DNA of 64,000 nt from Chitinophagaceae bacterium (GCA_023957755.1 JAMLGT010000019.1:1-64000), one strand, 5' to 3'. Shown: positions 54,065-62,813, counted from the stretch's first letter. The notes: a model not told the origin generated them from the sequence alone. Translations and numbers: made by a program.

Positions 54065-54484
54065 TCAATTCAGATTTAAAAACTTTCTTTTCTTAAATAA
54101 TACTTCAGAGGTGCTAACGGGGTAGCATATACTTTTTACTGAGTCAGCCAGACGCAATGGGTCAAATGGTTTGCGGAAGAAAGCTGCTACTTCATAGACA
54201 TCACGTATCTGGCTTAGTTGTTGATCTTCGTAATCGGACAGCATCACTACGGGGATCTCTCTGAAAAACGCACTTGAATCCAGATGATGTAGCAGCGCTG
54301 CCGGGAGCATGTTGCGCTGTTCCACGCTTAACACGATACAATCAAAATCTGCGCAGGGCAACTGGTCCATTGCATCAAAAATATTGTTAACCACACTTAC
54401 TCTGAAAGAGTCGCTCAATACCGTCTTAATCACCATTCCCAGGGAATTATTTGACTCTATACAAAGCACCTTCTTTTTCATCAC
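54065..54484 (-). CDS. Pseudo-receiver (response-regulator-like) protein
   Basis: A 139-residue stand-alone receiver domain. The fold signs are present: KVLCIESNNSLGMVI at the start, IPVVMLSDYED (S83 at the Thr/Ser switch position) and FFRKPFDP (K105, conserved lysine). The phospho-acceptor Asp is missing: the strand reads CIVLSVEQ, with S53 where Asp is expected, and the acidic pocket has only E10. Phosphorylation in the usual way is therefore unlikely. It precedes the sugar-transferase homologue by 59 bp on the same strand, so the two probably form an operon. A perfect palindrome lies 25 bp before its start. Confidence 0.8.
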   Translation of the reverse strand: MMKKKVLCIESNNSLGMVIKTVLSDSFRVSVVNNIFDAMDQLPCADFDCIVLSVEQRNMLPAALLHHLDSSAFFREIPVVMLSDYEDQQLSQIRDVYEVAAFFRKPFDPLRLADSVKSICYPVSTSEVLFKKRKFLNLN

Positions 54485-54508
54485 TCGATTTATTAAAACA
54501 ACTTATAA

Positions 54509-54528
54509 AATCAATTAACTAATTGATT
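54509..54528. promoter_or_regulatory. Perfect 20-bp palindrome, candidate operator
   Basis: AATCAATTA and TAATTGATT form a perfect 9-bp inverted repeat around AC, 25-44 bp upstream of the pseudo-receiver ATG. The size and position suit a site for a dimeric repressor. The sequence is AT-rich, which raises the chance of coincidence. Confidence 0.45.
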
Positions 54529-54847
54529 ATCACAGGAAATAGTTGCTTCAGAAGGATAGTGGAAGTCTGCTTGTTTTAGGTTAGTCCGTGCTCAACCAGC
54601 AGATGGTGCGTCGGGGGCGGTTATGCGCCCATCCACACACAGGTTAGTAATTATAACTCTCACAAATTTAATTAGTTTGATAGGAAATGCAAGAGTGCGG
54701 CCAACCTTTTTATCAGGTAATTTTTTCCATGTGGAATCTTTAATGCAAGGAGAATTGAGGTAGGGATTGTTTACACAGGGATTGGCAGGGAAATTGAAAA
54801 ATTTCACAGAAACCTCAAATATTCTTAAATTTAATAAAAATTATACC
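54529..54847. other. Intergenic region, no gene recognised
   Basis: About 319 bases between the divergent pseudo-receiver and the downstream hypothetical gene. A GC-rich patch near 54598-54650 (GGGGGCGGTTATGCGCCC) can form a short stem. An in-frame TTG at 54767 extends the next ORF but is not the likely start. No promoter box is convincing. Confidence 0.35.
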
Positions 54848-55252
54848 ATGATCAAATTCAGCGACTTAAAGGCGGGAGACTACGTCCTGGCGAATTCTGA
54901 TGGAAAGGTATGGATGGGGGAGGTGACGAGTTTCAACCGCGATGAAAAGGAAATTGGGGTGGACAATGGCGTTCAGGAATTCTTCTTTAAAAGTGAAGAG
55001 TTGAATCCTGTTCCACTGGATGACAACACACTCCTAAAGATGAGTTTTAAGAAGCAGGCCAACGAAGATGGCACCGTGAAGTATATGAAAGGTGCTTTTC
55101 GGCTTCTGACTCCGGGTAAAGACAATTTTTCAAGGTTTGAGATGTGGTATAAGGATGAAAAGCGCATCATCCTCGATCCAATTTATCTGCACCAGTTGCA
55201 GAACCACTACCTTGAGATGACTAAGGTGCATCTTACCGATCAGCCCATTTAG
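54848..55252 (+). CDS. Hypothetical protein
   Basis: A 134-residue soluble protein starting at the ATG at 54848 (MIKFSDLKAGDYVLANSDGK). The in-frame TTG at 54767 would add 27 residues of no evident character. The N-terminal part looks like a small beta-barrel (KAGDYVLAN, GKVWMGEVTSF, EIGVDNG), and the C-terminal half is mixed alpha/beta with aromatic residues (FSRFEMWYKDEKRIILD). There is no signal peptide, membrane helix or known motif. I do not recognise a family. It is convergent with the lipoprotein gene, 31 bp apart. Confidence 0.7.
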   Translation: MIKFSDLKAGDYVLANSDGKVWMGEVTSFNRDEKEIGVDNGVQEFFFKSEELNPVPLDDNTLLKMSFKKQANEDGTVKYMKGAFRLLTPGKDNFSRFEMWYKDEKRIILDPIYLHQLQNHYLEMTKVHLTDQPI

Positions 55253-55283
55253 AAGGTTATTTACAAATGCGATCTGTGGGAGG

Positions 55284-55985
55284 TTATTTCAGTACAGCCT
55301 CCTTCAGGGTGGTTTTTATGTCGATGTTTTTCTTCACCGTCATAAAATCAATTTGCATGACGGTTGTGTTTTCTATAAGGCCTACCTCGGGTGCATAGTA
55401 GGAATCAATATTATTAATGAAATTCTGTACAGGAATTGTAACTGTAGAGATGGTGGTATGTACATGAATCACGTCGCTATAGTTCTTGCCACCTACCGTA
55501 CGGTTGCCGATGTCGGATATTTCATAAGACACTTTCAAGGGAACCTGACCGAATGGATAATCTGGCACCTCAATATTAAAATCCTGGCTCCATTTGGTAC
55601 CCGGTAACGTTTTGTCCTTTAAATAAAGCAATTCGATATGCGATCCCAGGCCGCCCGGTAGTGTGTCATACCTGAAATAGTCTGAACCCAGTTTCGATAA
55701 GTACTGACTCCCCCCAAAGGAATAGTCGTAGATATGATAGGTTCTGCCGTTGATAGAAGTATCCTTCGGAGTAGAGGTAATGGTGAATTCGGAGATCTCC
55801 GGTGTGCCGGATGAGTTATCAACCTGGGTATAAGTCCAACTGCTTCCCGAGTTAATATTCATGTAATTGGTCTCTTTTGGCGGTTCCTGCTCAGATTTGT
55901 TCTTTTTACAGGCGGCAAAAAACAGCGAAAAAGTCAGCAACAGGAGTATGTTTCTCAGGGTAATAAAGGAAAAAATTTGTTTCAT
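55284..55985 (-). CDS. Hypothetical lipoprotein
   Basis: A 233-residue lipoprotein. The start is set at the ATG at 55985, because it opens a lipoprotein signal (MKQIFSFITLRNILLLLTFSLFFAACKK) with the acylated cysteine at residue 26; an ATG at 56093 would add 36 residues before it. The mature part is beta-rich (SSWTYTQVDNSSG, EFTITSTPKDTS, YAPEVGLIENTTV), resembling small outer-membrane or periplasmic beta proteins of Bacteroidota. KK after the cysteine and no SusD features are seen. Function unknown. It separates infA from anything upstream. Confidence 0.78.
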   Translation of the reverse strand: MKQIFSFITLRNILLLLTFSLFFAACKKNKSEQEPPKETNYMNINSGSSWTYTQVDNSSGTPEISEFTITSTPKDTSINGRTYHIYDYSFGGSQYLSKLGSDYFRYDTLPGGLGSHIELLYLKDKTLPGTKWSQDFNIEVPDYPFGQVPLKVSYEISDIGNRTVGGKNYSDVIHVHTTISTVTIPVQNFINNIDSYYAPEVGLIENTTVMQIDFMTVKKNIDIKTTLKEAVLK

Positions 55986-56139
55986 TACAGGGTGATATTT
56001 GGTGTTAATAACGGATTTTTGGACCCTTTTAAGGTGCTTAGCGGGCCAATCTGTCAAAAAAATGGTAATTATTCGCCATATTTTTATCCACAAAGGCTTT
56101 GCAAAGCTATAATTTTTTCAATTATTAAGTTAATAAGCA

Positions 56140-56147
56140 TATCTTTG
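56140..56147 (+). promoter_or_regulatory. Promoter -7 box TATCTTTG for the alpha operon
   Basis: An exact TAnnTTTG match 17 bases before the infA ATG. Because the upstream gene is divergent, this should be the main promoter for infA to rplQ. Confidence 0.55.
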
Positions 56148-56164
56148 CGCTCCCAAAATCGAAA

Positions 56165-56386
56165 ATGGCGAAGCAAGCACTTATAAAACAAGACGGTACA
56201 ATTCTGGAAGCCTTATCCAATGCCATGTTTAAGGTGCAGTTAGAGAATGGCCATGAGATTTTGGCAACCATTAGTGGTAAGATGAGGATGCACTATATCA
56301 GAATCTTACCGGGTGATAAGGTAGGAGTAGAGATGAGCCCTTATGACTTGTCAAGAGGACGCATCATTTTCAGATATAAAAACTAA
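56165..56386 (+). CDS. infA: Translation initiation factor IF-1
   Basis: A 73-residue S1/OB-fold protein ([20 protein letters not shown], then [44 protein letters not shown] spread over residues 29-72). IF-1 binds the ribosomal A site during initiation. It opens the alpha operon here; secY and map, which precede infA in many Bacteroidota, are absent, and a divergent lipoprotein gene takes their place. Confidence 0.97.
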   Translation: MAKQALIKQDGTILEALSNAMFKVQLENGHEILATISGKMRMHYIRILPGDKVGVEMSPYDLSRGRIIFRYKN

Positions 56387-56419
56387 AAACGACGCCGTAA
56401 GGCACAAAAAAGACTTATC

Positions 56420-56536
56420 ATGAGAGTAAGGGCATCTATAAAAAAGAGAAGTGCAGACTGCAAGATTGTACGTCGTAAGGGCAGGCTGTATGTGATTAAC
56501 AAAAAGAACCCAAGGTACAAGCAAAGACAAGGTTAA
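56420..56536 (+). CDS. rpmJ: 50S ribosomal protein L36, zinc-independent form
   Basis: A 38-residue protein (ATG 56420, TAA 56534-56536) with [10 protein letters not shown] at the start and KHKQRQG-like ending YKQRQG. Of the four zinc ligands of the classical form only C14 remains; the others are Ser, Asn and Tyr, so this is the C-minus type that needs no zinc. It lies 33 bp after infA and 25 bp before rpsM. Confidence 0.95.
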   Translation: MRVRASIKKRSADCKIVRRKGRLYVINKKNPRYKQRQG

Positions 56537-56561
56537 ACTCTAATAAAAACGAAAACTCAAT

Positions 56562-56942
56562 ATGGCGCGTATAGCCGGTATAGATTTACCAAAGAATAAA
56601 AGAGGAGAAATTGGCCTTACCTATATATATGGTATTGGTCGTAGCACAGCTCAGTATATCCTCGATAAGGCAAACATCAGTCACGATAAGAAAGTGAGTG
56701 AGTGGAATGATGATGAGCAGGCTGCTATCAGAAATATTATTGCAGCAGAAATTAAGACTGAAGGTGCATTAAGAAGTGAGGTGCAGACACACATCAAGAG
56801 GCTGCTCGATATTGCATGCTACCGCGGGTTAAGGCATCGTAAAGGATTGCCGGTTCGTGGCCAGCGCACTCGTACCAACAGCCGTACAAGAAAAGGAAAA
56901 CGTAAGACAGTAGCGGGTAAGAAAAAAGCACCGAAGAAGTAA
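56562..56942 (+). CDS. rpsM: 30S ribosomal protein S13
   Basis: A 126-residue S13 with [20 protein letters not shown] at the start, [12 protein letters not shown] helix-turn, and the basic tail [19 protein letters not shown]. It binds 16S rRNA in the 30S head and contacts the 50S subunit. The gene's stop codon lies inside a terminator-like hairpin (56932-56949), and 124 bp separate it from rpsK. Confidence 0.97.
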   Translation: MARIAGIDLPKNKRGEIGLTYIYGIGRSTAQYILDKANISHDKKVSEWNDDEQAAIRNIIAAEIKTEGALRSEVQTHIKRLLDIACYRGLRHRKGLPVRGQRTRTNSRTRKGKRKTVAGKKKAPKK

Positions 56943-56955
56943 TTCTTCGCTTTTT
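56932..56955 (+). terminator. Terminator-like hairpin across the rpsM stop codon
   Basis: CGAAGAA (56932-56938) pairs with TTCTTCG (56943-56949) around GTAA, followed by C and six T. It has the form of an intrinsic terminator inside the operon, though the stem is AT-rich. It may reduce or control transcription into rpsK-rpsD-rpoA-rplQ. Confidence 0.5.
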
Positions 56956-57066
56956 TGTTTCCGGGCTTAATTAATAATTCTGTGTATGCCGGATCTCTCA
57001 TTTTAAGCCGGAGGGAGGCAAAAACAGGCCGCAATAGCGGAAAAAATTTAATGATTACCTACAATT

Positions 57067-57459
57067 ATGGCAAAAGCAACAAAGGCCACTGCAAAGAAGA
57101 GAGTAGTAAAAGTGGACAATTATGGTGATGCGCATATCACCGCAAGTTTCAACAACATTATCATCAGTCTTACCAACAAGCAGGGTCAGGTAATTTCCTG
57201 GTCATCTGCCGGTAAAATGGGATTTAAGGGTTCCAAGAAAAATACGCCCTATGCCGCTCAGATGGCAGCAGCAGATGCAGCAAAGACTGCAATGGATGCA
57301 GGTTTAAAGCGGGTGGATGTATTTGTAAAAGGCCCCGGATCAGGTAGAGAAGGTGCTATAAGGTCTCTTTCCCAATCAGGACTTGAAGTAGTGCAGATTA
57401 AGGACATTACTCCTCTGCCTCACAATGGTTGCCGTCCTCCTAAAAAGAGAAGAGTATAA
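57067..57459 (+). CDS. rpsK: 30S ribosomal protein S11
   Basis: A 130-residue S11. After a basic start, [40 protein letters not shown] and the C-terminal [17 protein letters not shown] are diagnostic. It sits on the 30S platform near the mRNA exit. The 124-bp spacer upstream has no clear TAnnTTTG box but holds two GCCGGA repeats. Confidence 0.97.
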   Translation: MAKATKATAKKRVVKVDNYGDAHITASFNNIIISLTNKQGQVISWSSAGKMGFKGSKKNTPYAAQMAAADAAKTAMDAGLKRVDVFVKGPGSGREGAIRSLSQSGLEVVQIKDITPLPHNGCRPPKKRRV

Positions 57460-57545
57460 TTTTTATTTCATCACATAAACAGAGGGCATCTCATTGATTT
57501 TAGATTTTTAATGATGGGTTGCCGACAATAAAAAATCAAAAAAAT

Positions 57546-58151
57546 ATGGCTCGTTACACAGGACCAAAAACAAAAATTTCCAGAATTTTCGGAGAACCGA
57601 TTACAGGGAATGGTAAATGGCTTACCAAGAACAGTAATCCTCCGGGAATGCATGGTGCAGCAAGGAAAAGAAAAAGCCTTGGCGAATATGCACTTCAGTT
57701 GAGGGAAAAGCAGAAGGCAAAATACACTTATGGCCTTTTGGAAAAGCAATTCAGAAAAACATTTAATGAAGCTGCCCGTCGTAAAGGCGTTACCGGTGAA
57801 ATGCTTATTAAGCTTCTGGAAGCACGTCTGGACAATACCATTTTCCGTATGGGTATTGCGCGTAGCAGACAGGCTGCCCGTCAGCTTGTATCTCACAAGC
57901 ATATCACCGTGAATGGTGAAGTGGTAAATATCCCTTCTTATTCATTAAAGCCGGGAGATGTGATTGGGTTGAAAGACAGAAGTGCGCACAATGAACATAT
58001 CACTTCAAACCTTCAGCCAAAGAATCCTAAGTTCAACTGGATTGATTGGAATGAAAGCACTATGAAAGGAACTTTTCTGGCATACCCTGAAAGGGAGAGT
58101 GTTCCTGAAAATATTAAGGAATCACTGATAGTGGAATTGTATAGTAAATAA
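57546..58151 (+). CDS. rpsD: 30S ribosomal protein S4
   Basis: A 201-residue S4. Translation starts at the ATG at 57546 ([13 protein letters not shown]); an ATG at 57519 would add 9 residues. The S4 RNA-binding domain is clear ([38 protein letters not shown]). The N-terminal zinc-knuckle cysteines of some S4 proteins are missing, the C-minus form. S4 is a primary assembly protein and in many bacteria represses the alpha operon. The 86-bp spacer upstream can fold (CATT/AATG with flanking GGGCA/TTGCC). Confidence 0.97.
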   Translation: MARYTGPKTKISRIFGEPITGNGKWLTKNSNPPGMHGAARKRKSLGEYALQLREKQKAKYTYGLLEKQFRKTFNEAARRKGVTGEMLIKLLEARLDNTIFRMGIARSRQAARQLVSHKHITVNGEVVNIPSYSLKPGDVIGLKDRSAHNEHITSNLQPKNPKFNWIDWNESTMKGTFLAYPERESVPENIKESLIVELYSK

Positions 58152-58198
58152 ACTGTACAGAAAATTTAATCAATTCAATTCAAAACAAAATCGATAAA

Positions 58199-59194
58199 AT
58201 GGCCATTTTAAATTTTGTAAAACCTGATAAAATTGTTCTTCAGAAAAGCACAGATTTTGAAGCACAGTTTGAATTCAAACCATTAGAGCCCGGGTATGGT
58301 GTTACCATCGGTAATGCACTGCGCAGGGTTTTGTTGAACTCGCTGGAGGGATATGCTATTGTGGGGGTGAATATTGCGGGTGCTGATCACGAATTTGCGA
58401 CTATAAAGGGAGTAACCGAAGACGTTACTGAAATCATCCTAAACCTGAAGCAGGTACGTTTTAAAAGAAAAACAGTACACGAGCCGGGAACCGAAAAGCT
58501 CACCCTGAACCTGAAAGGAAAAGCAGAATTCACTGCCGGAATGATTGGTGAGGTATCTCCGAGTTTCGAAGTGATGAATCCTGATCTGCTGATCTGCACG
58601 ATGGATCCTACCGCAAGACTCGATATAGAGTTGACCATCAACAAAGGAAGGGGATATGTGCCGGCTGAAGAAGCTAAAGAAAAGAGTAACCATTTCGGTT
58701 ATATTCCAGTGGACGCAATCTATACGCCGATTAAGAATGTAAAGTATAGCATTGAAAATACCAGGGTGGAACAGCGGACTGACTTTGAAAAGTTGGTTAT
58801 GGAAGTAGTTACTGATGGTACTATTCACCCGGAAGAAGCTGTGAAGCAGGCTTCAAGAATCCTGATCCAACATCTTATGATCATCACGGATGAGAATATC
58901 ACCTTTGATAACAAAGAAGAGGAGAAGGAAGACCTGGTAGATGAACAAACGCTGCAATTGAGAAAGGTATTGAAGACTCCTCTGGAAGACTTAGACCTCT
59001 CCGTAAGGGCATTCAACTGTCTGAAAGCTGCTAAGATCAACTCTCTGAGTGAACTGGTACAATATGAGCAGGAAGACCTGATGAAATTCAGAAATTTTGG
59101 TCAGAAGTCACTGAGCGAAATAGAACAGGTACTCCAGGACAGAGGCTTGAATTTCGGAATGGATTTGACCAAGCTGAAATTAGATGACGAATAA
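58199..59194 (+). CDS. rpoA: RNA polymerase alpha subunit
   Basis: A 331-residue alpha subunit. The N-terminal assembly domain has FEFKPLEPGYGVTIGNALRRVLLNS (split across residues 24-48), and the C-terminal domain has LSVRAFNCLKAAKINSL and FRNFGQKSLSEIEQVL, the helix-hairpin-helix that touches upstream DNA and activators. Length is standard. It lies 47 bp after rpsD and 28 bp before rplQ. Confidence 0.98.
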   Translation: MAILNFVKPDKIVLQKSTDFEAQFEFKPLEPGYGVTIGNALRRVLLNSLEGYAIVGVNIAGADHEFATIKGVTEDVTEIILNLKQVRFKRKTVHEPGTEKLTLNLKGKAEFTAGMIGEVSPSFEVMNPDLLICTMDPTARLDIELTINKGRGYVPAEEAKEKSNHFGYIPVDAIYTPIKNVKYSIENTRVEQRTDFEKLVMEVVTDGTIHPEEAVKQASRILIQHLMIITDENITFDNKEEEKEDLVDEQTLQLRKVLKTPLEDLDLSVRAFNCLKAAKINSLSELVQYEQEDLMKFRNFGQKSLSEIEQVLQDRGLNFGMDLTKLKLDDE

Positions 59195-59222
59195 TTTTTA
59201 AAGAATATAAAAAGATAATAGT

Positions 59223-59738
59223 ATGCGCCACGGTGATAAAATCAATAATCTGAGCAGAACTGCCAGCCATAGAAAAGTATTGCTGAGCGGCCTGGCCTGT
59301 CAGCTTATTGAGCATAAAAAAATAGTGACCACATTAGCTAAAGCTAAAGCCTTGAGGCCATTCGTAGAGCCCCTGATCACCAAGTCAAAAGAAAATACCA
59401 CTCACCAACGCCGTATGGTATTCAGCTATCTGGGCAAGAAAGAAGCTGTCATGGAATTGTTTGATAACGTGAGCCCTAAAGTGGGAGGCAGAGCAGGTGG
59501 ATACACCCGCATCATTAAACTGGGTAAGAGGGTTGGTGATAATGCAGAATTAGCATTAATCGAACTCGTAGATTTTAATGATATCTATGGTAAGGGTGTG
59601 GGAGAAACAGCGGCTAAGAAGACCAGGACGAGAAGAGGTGGAAGTAAAAAGGCTGCAGCGGCTGAGGAAAAGGCTGAAGAGGTAAAGAGCGAGCCGGCTG
59701 CTGAGGAAGCACCTAAAGAAGATGCGGCTGAAGCATAG
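59223..59738 (+). CDS. rplQ: 50S ribosomal protein L17 with C-terminal acidic extension
   Basis: A 171-residue L17. The core ([20 protein letters not shown] to about residue 125) matches the family; the C-terminal 45 residues are an Ala/Glu/Lys-rich tail ([15 protein letters not shown]) commonly seen in Bacteroidota. L17 lies near the peptide exit tunnel. It ends the alpha operon and is followed by a strong terminator. Confidence 0.97.
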   Translation: MRHGDKINNLSRTASHRKVLLSGLACQLIEHKKIVTTLAKAKALRPFVEPLITKSKENTTHQRRMVFSYLGKKEAVMELFDNVSPKVGGRAGGYTRIIKLGKRVGDNAELALIELVDFNDIYGKGVGETAAKKTRTRRGGSKKAAAAEEKAEEVKSEPAAEEAPKEDAAEA

Positions 59739-59765
59739 GTAATCGGACCAATTAGATAATTATGT

Positions 59766-59797
59766 AAACTTCGAATAAATATGTTCGAAGTTTTTTT
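59766..59797 (+). terminator. Intrinsic terminator of the alpha operon
   Basis: AAACTTCGAA (59766-59775) and TTCGAAGTTT (59784-59793) form a perfect 10-bp stem with an 8-base loop, followed by a run of T to 59797. It lies 27 bp after the rplQ stop. Confidence 0.9.
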
Positions 59798-60165
59798 ATT
59801 CGAGCTGTTTGAAGCGCTTTATGCGAGTTTCTTTTTAAGCAATTGCCTTGAACTCCTTTTGATTTCGGGGGGATCAAACACAGATTATATAGCTCAGGGT
59901 TGCAACTATCGTGGGTGAGGTCGCGCCATGAATGGTGGTTTATCCTGATCCTTCAGGGGCATTAATTCTTAATCGACATCAGCATGCCGATCAGGGATAG
60001 TTTCAGAAGCGTATGGGCATCAGGGAAAGTAATCAGTGCGATATTCCTTAACCAGGCAAAGATTCATCTACCGCTTCCCGGCGTTATTTTTGGGTAAATA
60101 ATGAAGATACCAGGATTAGACTATGCAAACAGCCCTGAAACCATGCCAGATGGGATTACAGGGGT
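59798..60165. other. Intergenic region without a recognised gene
   Basis: About 368 bases between the alpha operon terminator and the convergent peptidase gene. TCCTTCAGGGGCATTA (about 59950-59965) resembles TCCTTCAGGGACATTA near 7208-7223, with one mismatch, which hints at a scattered short repeat. No ORF or RNA gene is evident. Confidence 0.35.
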
Positions 60166-61281
60166 TTATTTCTTAATTGGCAGTTGCTCGATAGGGAGGG
60201 CAGGTGCAGTGTGCCCCTGATATCCGGTCATTGTCCGGGCAGCAACCAACGAGTTCCAGATAGCTTCTGAAGTAGCTTCTATTGCAGCCATAAAAAGTTG
60301 TGAGGTTTCGTCATTTAACAGTAATTCTTGTGTGGTAGTAGTTTCCTTTCCTGAGTAGGGGACTCTCAGCCCGGTAGCTGTTGAAAAAGCAATCACGTAA
60401 TCCCCACTCCCGTTTGATGCAATTCCGCCTGTGTTACCAATTCCCATGAATGCCCTTTTAGCAAGGCGCATCAGATTACGGTGATCAAGTGGTGCATCTG
60501 TAGCCACAACCACCATACATGAGCCATCTACGTTGTTGAGTAGCTTGTTACTGAAACTGAACTTCTGTAAATATTTTCCTGCTGGGAAACCAGCAATATT
60601 TAATACGCCTCCAAAGTTCGATTGCACCAATACCCCTACCGTATATCCGCCCAGTGAGGTGGGCAGCACACGTGAAGAGGTGCCGATTCCTCCTTTAAAG
60701 CCAAAGCATACCGTTCCGGTGCCGGCGCCTACATTTCCTTCAGCCACCTTACCCGTAGAGGCTGTATTAATAGCCTGAAGCACATCGTCGGTGGTTACGT
60801 GCATCCCTCTGATATCATTCAGAAAGCCATCGTTGGTTTCGCCCACTACTGCATTCACCGATTGCACCTTTTCGTTTCCTTTTTGTCTGAGGGTGTATTC
60901 TATTACAGCCCGCATGGCAGTAGAAACGCTTAGGGTATTAGTAAGTACGATGGGGGTCTCGATATTACCCAGTTCATTTACCTGCGTAATGCCCGCGAGT
61001 TTGCCAAAGCCATTTCCTACATAAATTGCTGCGGGTACCTTCTGCTGAAAAATATTTCCTTCATAGGGTAGGATGGCAGTAACGCCGGTACGTACGGAGT
61101 CACCCTTTATGAGTGTGGTATGGCCCACCTTCACACCAGACACATCTGTAATACTATTGAAGGAACCGGAGGGCAACACTCCGGGGGTAACACCATAATC
61201 ACGGAGTCTTTGCTGAGATTGGACTTGTATTGTCATACTTGAGAATATAAGAAATAGGAAGAGTAGAGGCAGGATTTTCAT
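60166..61281 (-). CDS. P1-family (DmpA/BapA-type) peptidase, secreted
   Basis: A 371-residue protein. The start is the ATG at 61281, which opens a signal peptide (MKILPLLFLFLIFSS ... QVQSQ); a TTG 18 bases upstream is rejected. It belongs to the P1/S58 family of N-terminal nucleophile aminopeptidases. The autocleavage site is G253-S254 in VDGSCMVVVATDAPLDHRN, where the freed Ser becomes the nucleophile. The segments GVKVGHTTLIKG, VGETNDGFLNDIRG and GNVGAGTGTVCFGFKGGIG are typical. It should release N-terminal (possibly D- or beta-) amino acids in the periplasm or outside. Confidence 0.9.
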   Translation of the reverse strand: MKILPLLFLFLIFSSMTIQVQSQQRLRDYGVTPGVLPSGSFNSITDVSGVKVGHTTLIKGDSVRTGVTAILPYEGNIFQQKVPAAIYVGNGFGKLAGITQVNELGNIETPIVLTNTLSVSTAMRAVIEYTLRQKGNEKVQSVNAVVGETNDGFLNDIRGMHVTTDDVLQAINTASTGKVAEGNVGAGTGTVCFGFKGGIGTSSRVLPTSLGGYTVGVLVQSNFGGVLNIAGFPAGKYLQKFSFSNKLLNNVDGSCMVVVATDAPLDHRNLMRLAKRAFMGIGNTGGIASNGSGDYVIAFSTATGLRVPYSGKETTTTQELLLNDETSQLFMAAIEATSEAIWNSLVAARTMTGYQGHTAPALPIEQLPIKK

Positions 61282-61373
61282 ATTGAAGATTATTGACAAT
61301 GATACTTTTTTGGGTCAGAAAACATACAGTGAAAGATTGAAAAAATAATAAGCGTCCACATTCACATAAAGTA

Positions 61374-61381
61374 TAAATTTG
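61374..61381 (+). promoter_or_regulatory. Promoter -7 box TAAATTTG for the arginine decarboxylase gene
   Basis: An exact TAnnTTTG match 33 bases before the ATG at 61415. A clear -33 element is not seen. Confidence 0.45.
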
Positions 61382-61414
61382 CTCAATTTATCAAAAAAAT
61401 TCTTGTGACGGAAA

Positions 61415-62812
61415 ATGAATAATACCTACCACGATCTCGTAGATCAGACCTTCAACTTTCCACAGGAAGATATACATCTGAAAAATGGATATCTGCAATT
61501 CAATGAAGTAGATGTAAAAGGCTTAATTGACAAGTACGGCACTCCGTTAAAGTTCACCTATCTGCCTAAAATCGGAATGCAGATTAATAAAGCCAAAGAC
61601 ATGTTTGCCAGGGCTTTTAAAAAACACAAGTACGAAGGAGAATACCATTATTGTTATTGTACAAAGAGTTCGCATTTCTCATTTATTGTGGAGGAAGCGC
61701 TGAAACATGATATTCATCTGGAGACATCCTACGCCTATGATATAGACATTATCCACAGCCTTTATAAGAAGAAAAAAATCACAAAAGACACCTACGTGAT
61801 TTGTAACGGGTTTAAAGAGAAAAGTTACACAAAGGCTGTAGCCAGACTGATCAATTCCGGATTCAGGAATGTGATTCCTGTTTTGGATAATAAAGAGGAA
61901 CTTAAGGCATACAGGAGATCGGTAAGGTCACCGTTCAAAATTGGTATTCGGGTAGCAGCAGAAGAAGAGCCTTCCTTTCCCTTTTATACTTCGAGGCTTG
62001 GTATCAGGAGCAGGGATATTCTCGAATTTTATGTGGACGAGATTGAAGGAAATGAAGATCGCTTCCAATTAAAGATGCTTCACATTTTTCTGAATAAGGG
62101 AATCAAAGATGATATTTATTACTGGAGCGAATTGAATAAGGTGATCAACTTGTATTGCCAGTTGCGGAAGATATGCCCTGAACTTGATTCTATTAATATA
62201 GGAGGAGGATTTCCGATAAAGCACTCACTCGGATTCGATTATGATTATCAGTTTATGATCAATGAAATTGTGAGGAACATTAAATCGGCCTGTAAGAAGA
62301 GTAAAGTGCCTATGCCGAATATCTTTACTGAGTTTGGCAGTTTCACAGTCGGTGAAAGCATGGCAAATATCTATAGTGTGATTGGCCAGAAGATGCAAAA
62401 CGATCAGGAGACCTGGTATATGATTGATTCTTCCTTCATCACAACGCTCCCTGATACCTGGGGTATTGGTGAGAAATTTCTGATGCTGCCAATTAACAAG
62501 TGGGATGTAGAATATCAGAAGGTGAAACTGGGAGGAATGACCTGCGACAGCAATGATTATTATGATAGTGAAGAGCATATCAATGAAGTGTTCTTACCCA
62601 AGATCGAAAATGGAGAACCTCTTTATGTAGGCTTCTTCCATACGGGAGCGTATCAGGATCAGATCAGTGGGTATGGTGGAATCAAACATTGCCTGATCCC
62701 CTCACCGCAGCATATCATTATCGACAGAGATAAGAATGGTAAACTGGTTGAACGTGTATATGCCAAACAGCAGTCAGCACAGTCCATGCTTAAAATCCTC
62801 GGGTACAAATAG
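61415..62812 (+). CDS. speA: Arginine decarboxylase (fold III, PLP-dependent)
   Basis: A 465-residue PLP decarboxylase of the alanine-racemase fold. The PLP lysine is K84 in YCYCTKSSHFSF; the phosphate-binding loop is INIGGGFPIKH (about 268-278), and the cofactor/substrate segments EFGSFTVGES and GMTCDSNDYY are present. The length and overall pattern match the short biosynthetic arginine decarboxylases of Bacteroidota, which make agmatine for polyamine synthesis. Meso-DAP or ornithine as substrate is less likely. Downstream agmatine genes are not in the window. Confidence 0.85.
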   Translation: MNNTYHDLVDQTFNFPQEDIHLKNGYLQFNEVDVKGLIDKYGTPLKFTYLPKIGMQINKAKDMFARAFKKHKYEGEYHYCYCTKSSHFSFIVEEALKHDIHLETSYAYDIDIIHSLYKKKKITKDTYVICNGFKEKSYTKAVARLINSGFRNVIPVLDNKEELKAYRRSVRSPFKIGIRVAAEEEPSFPFYTSRLGIRSRDILEFYVDEIEGNEDRFQLKMLHIFLNKGIKDDIYYWSELNKVINLYCQLRKICPELDSINIGGGFPIKHSLGFDYDYQFMINEIVRNIKSACKKSKVPMPNIFTEFGSFTVGESMANIYSVIGQKMQNDQETWYMIDSSFITTLPDTWGIGEKFLMLPINKWDVEYQKVKLGGMTCDSNDYYDSEEHINEVFLPKIENGEPLYVGFFHTGAYQDQISGYGGIKHCLIPSPQHIIIDRDKNGKLVERVYAKQQSAQSMLKILGYK

Positions 62813-62813
62813 T

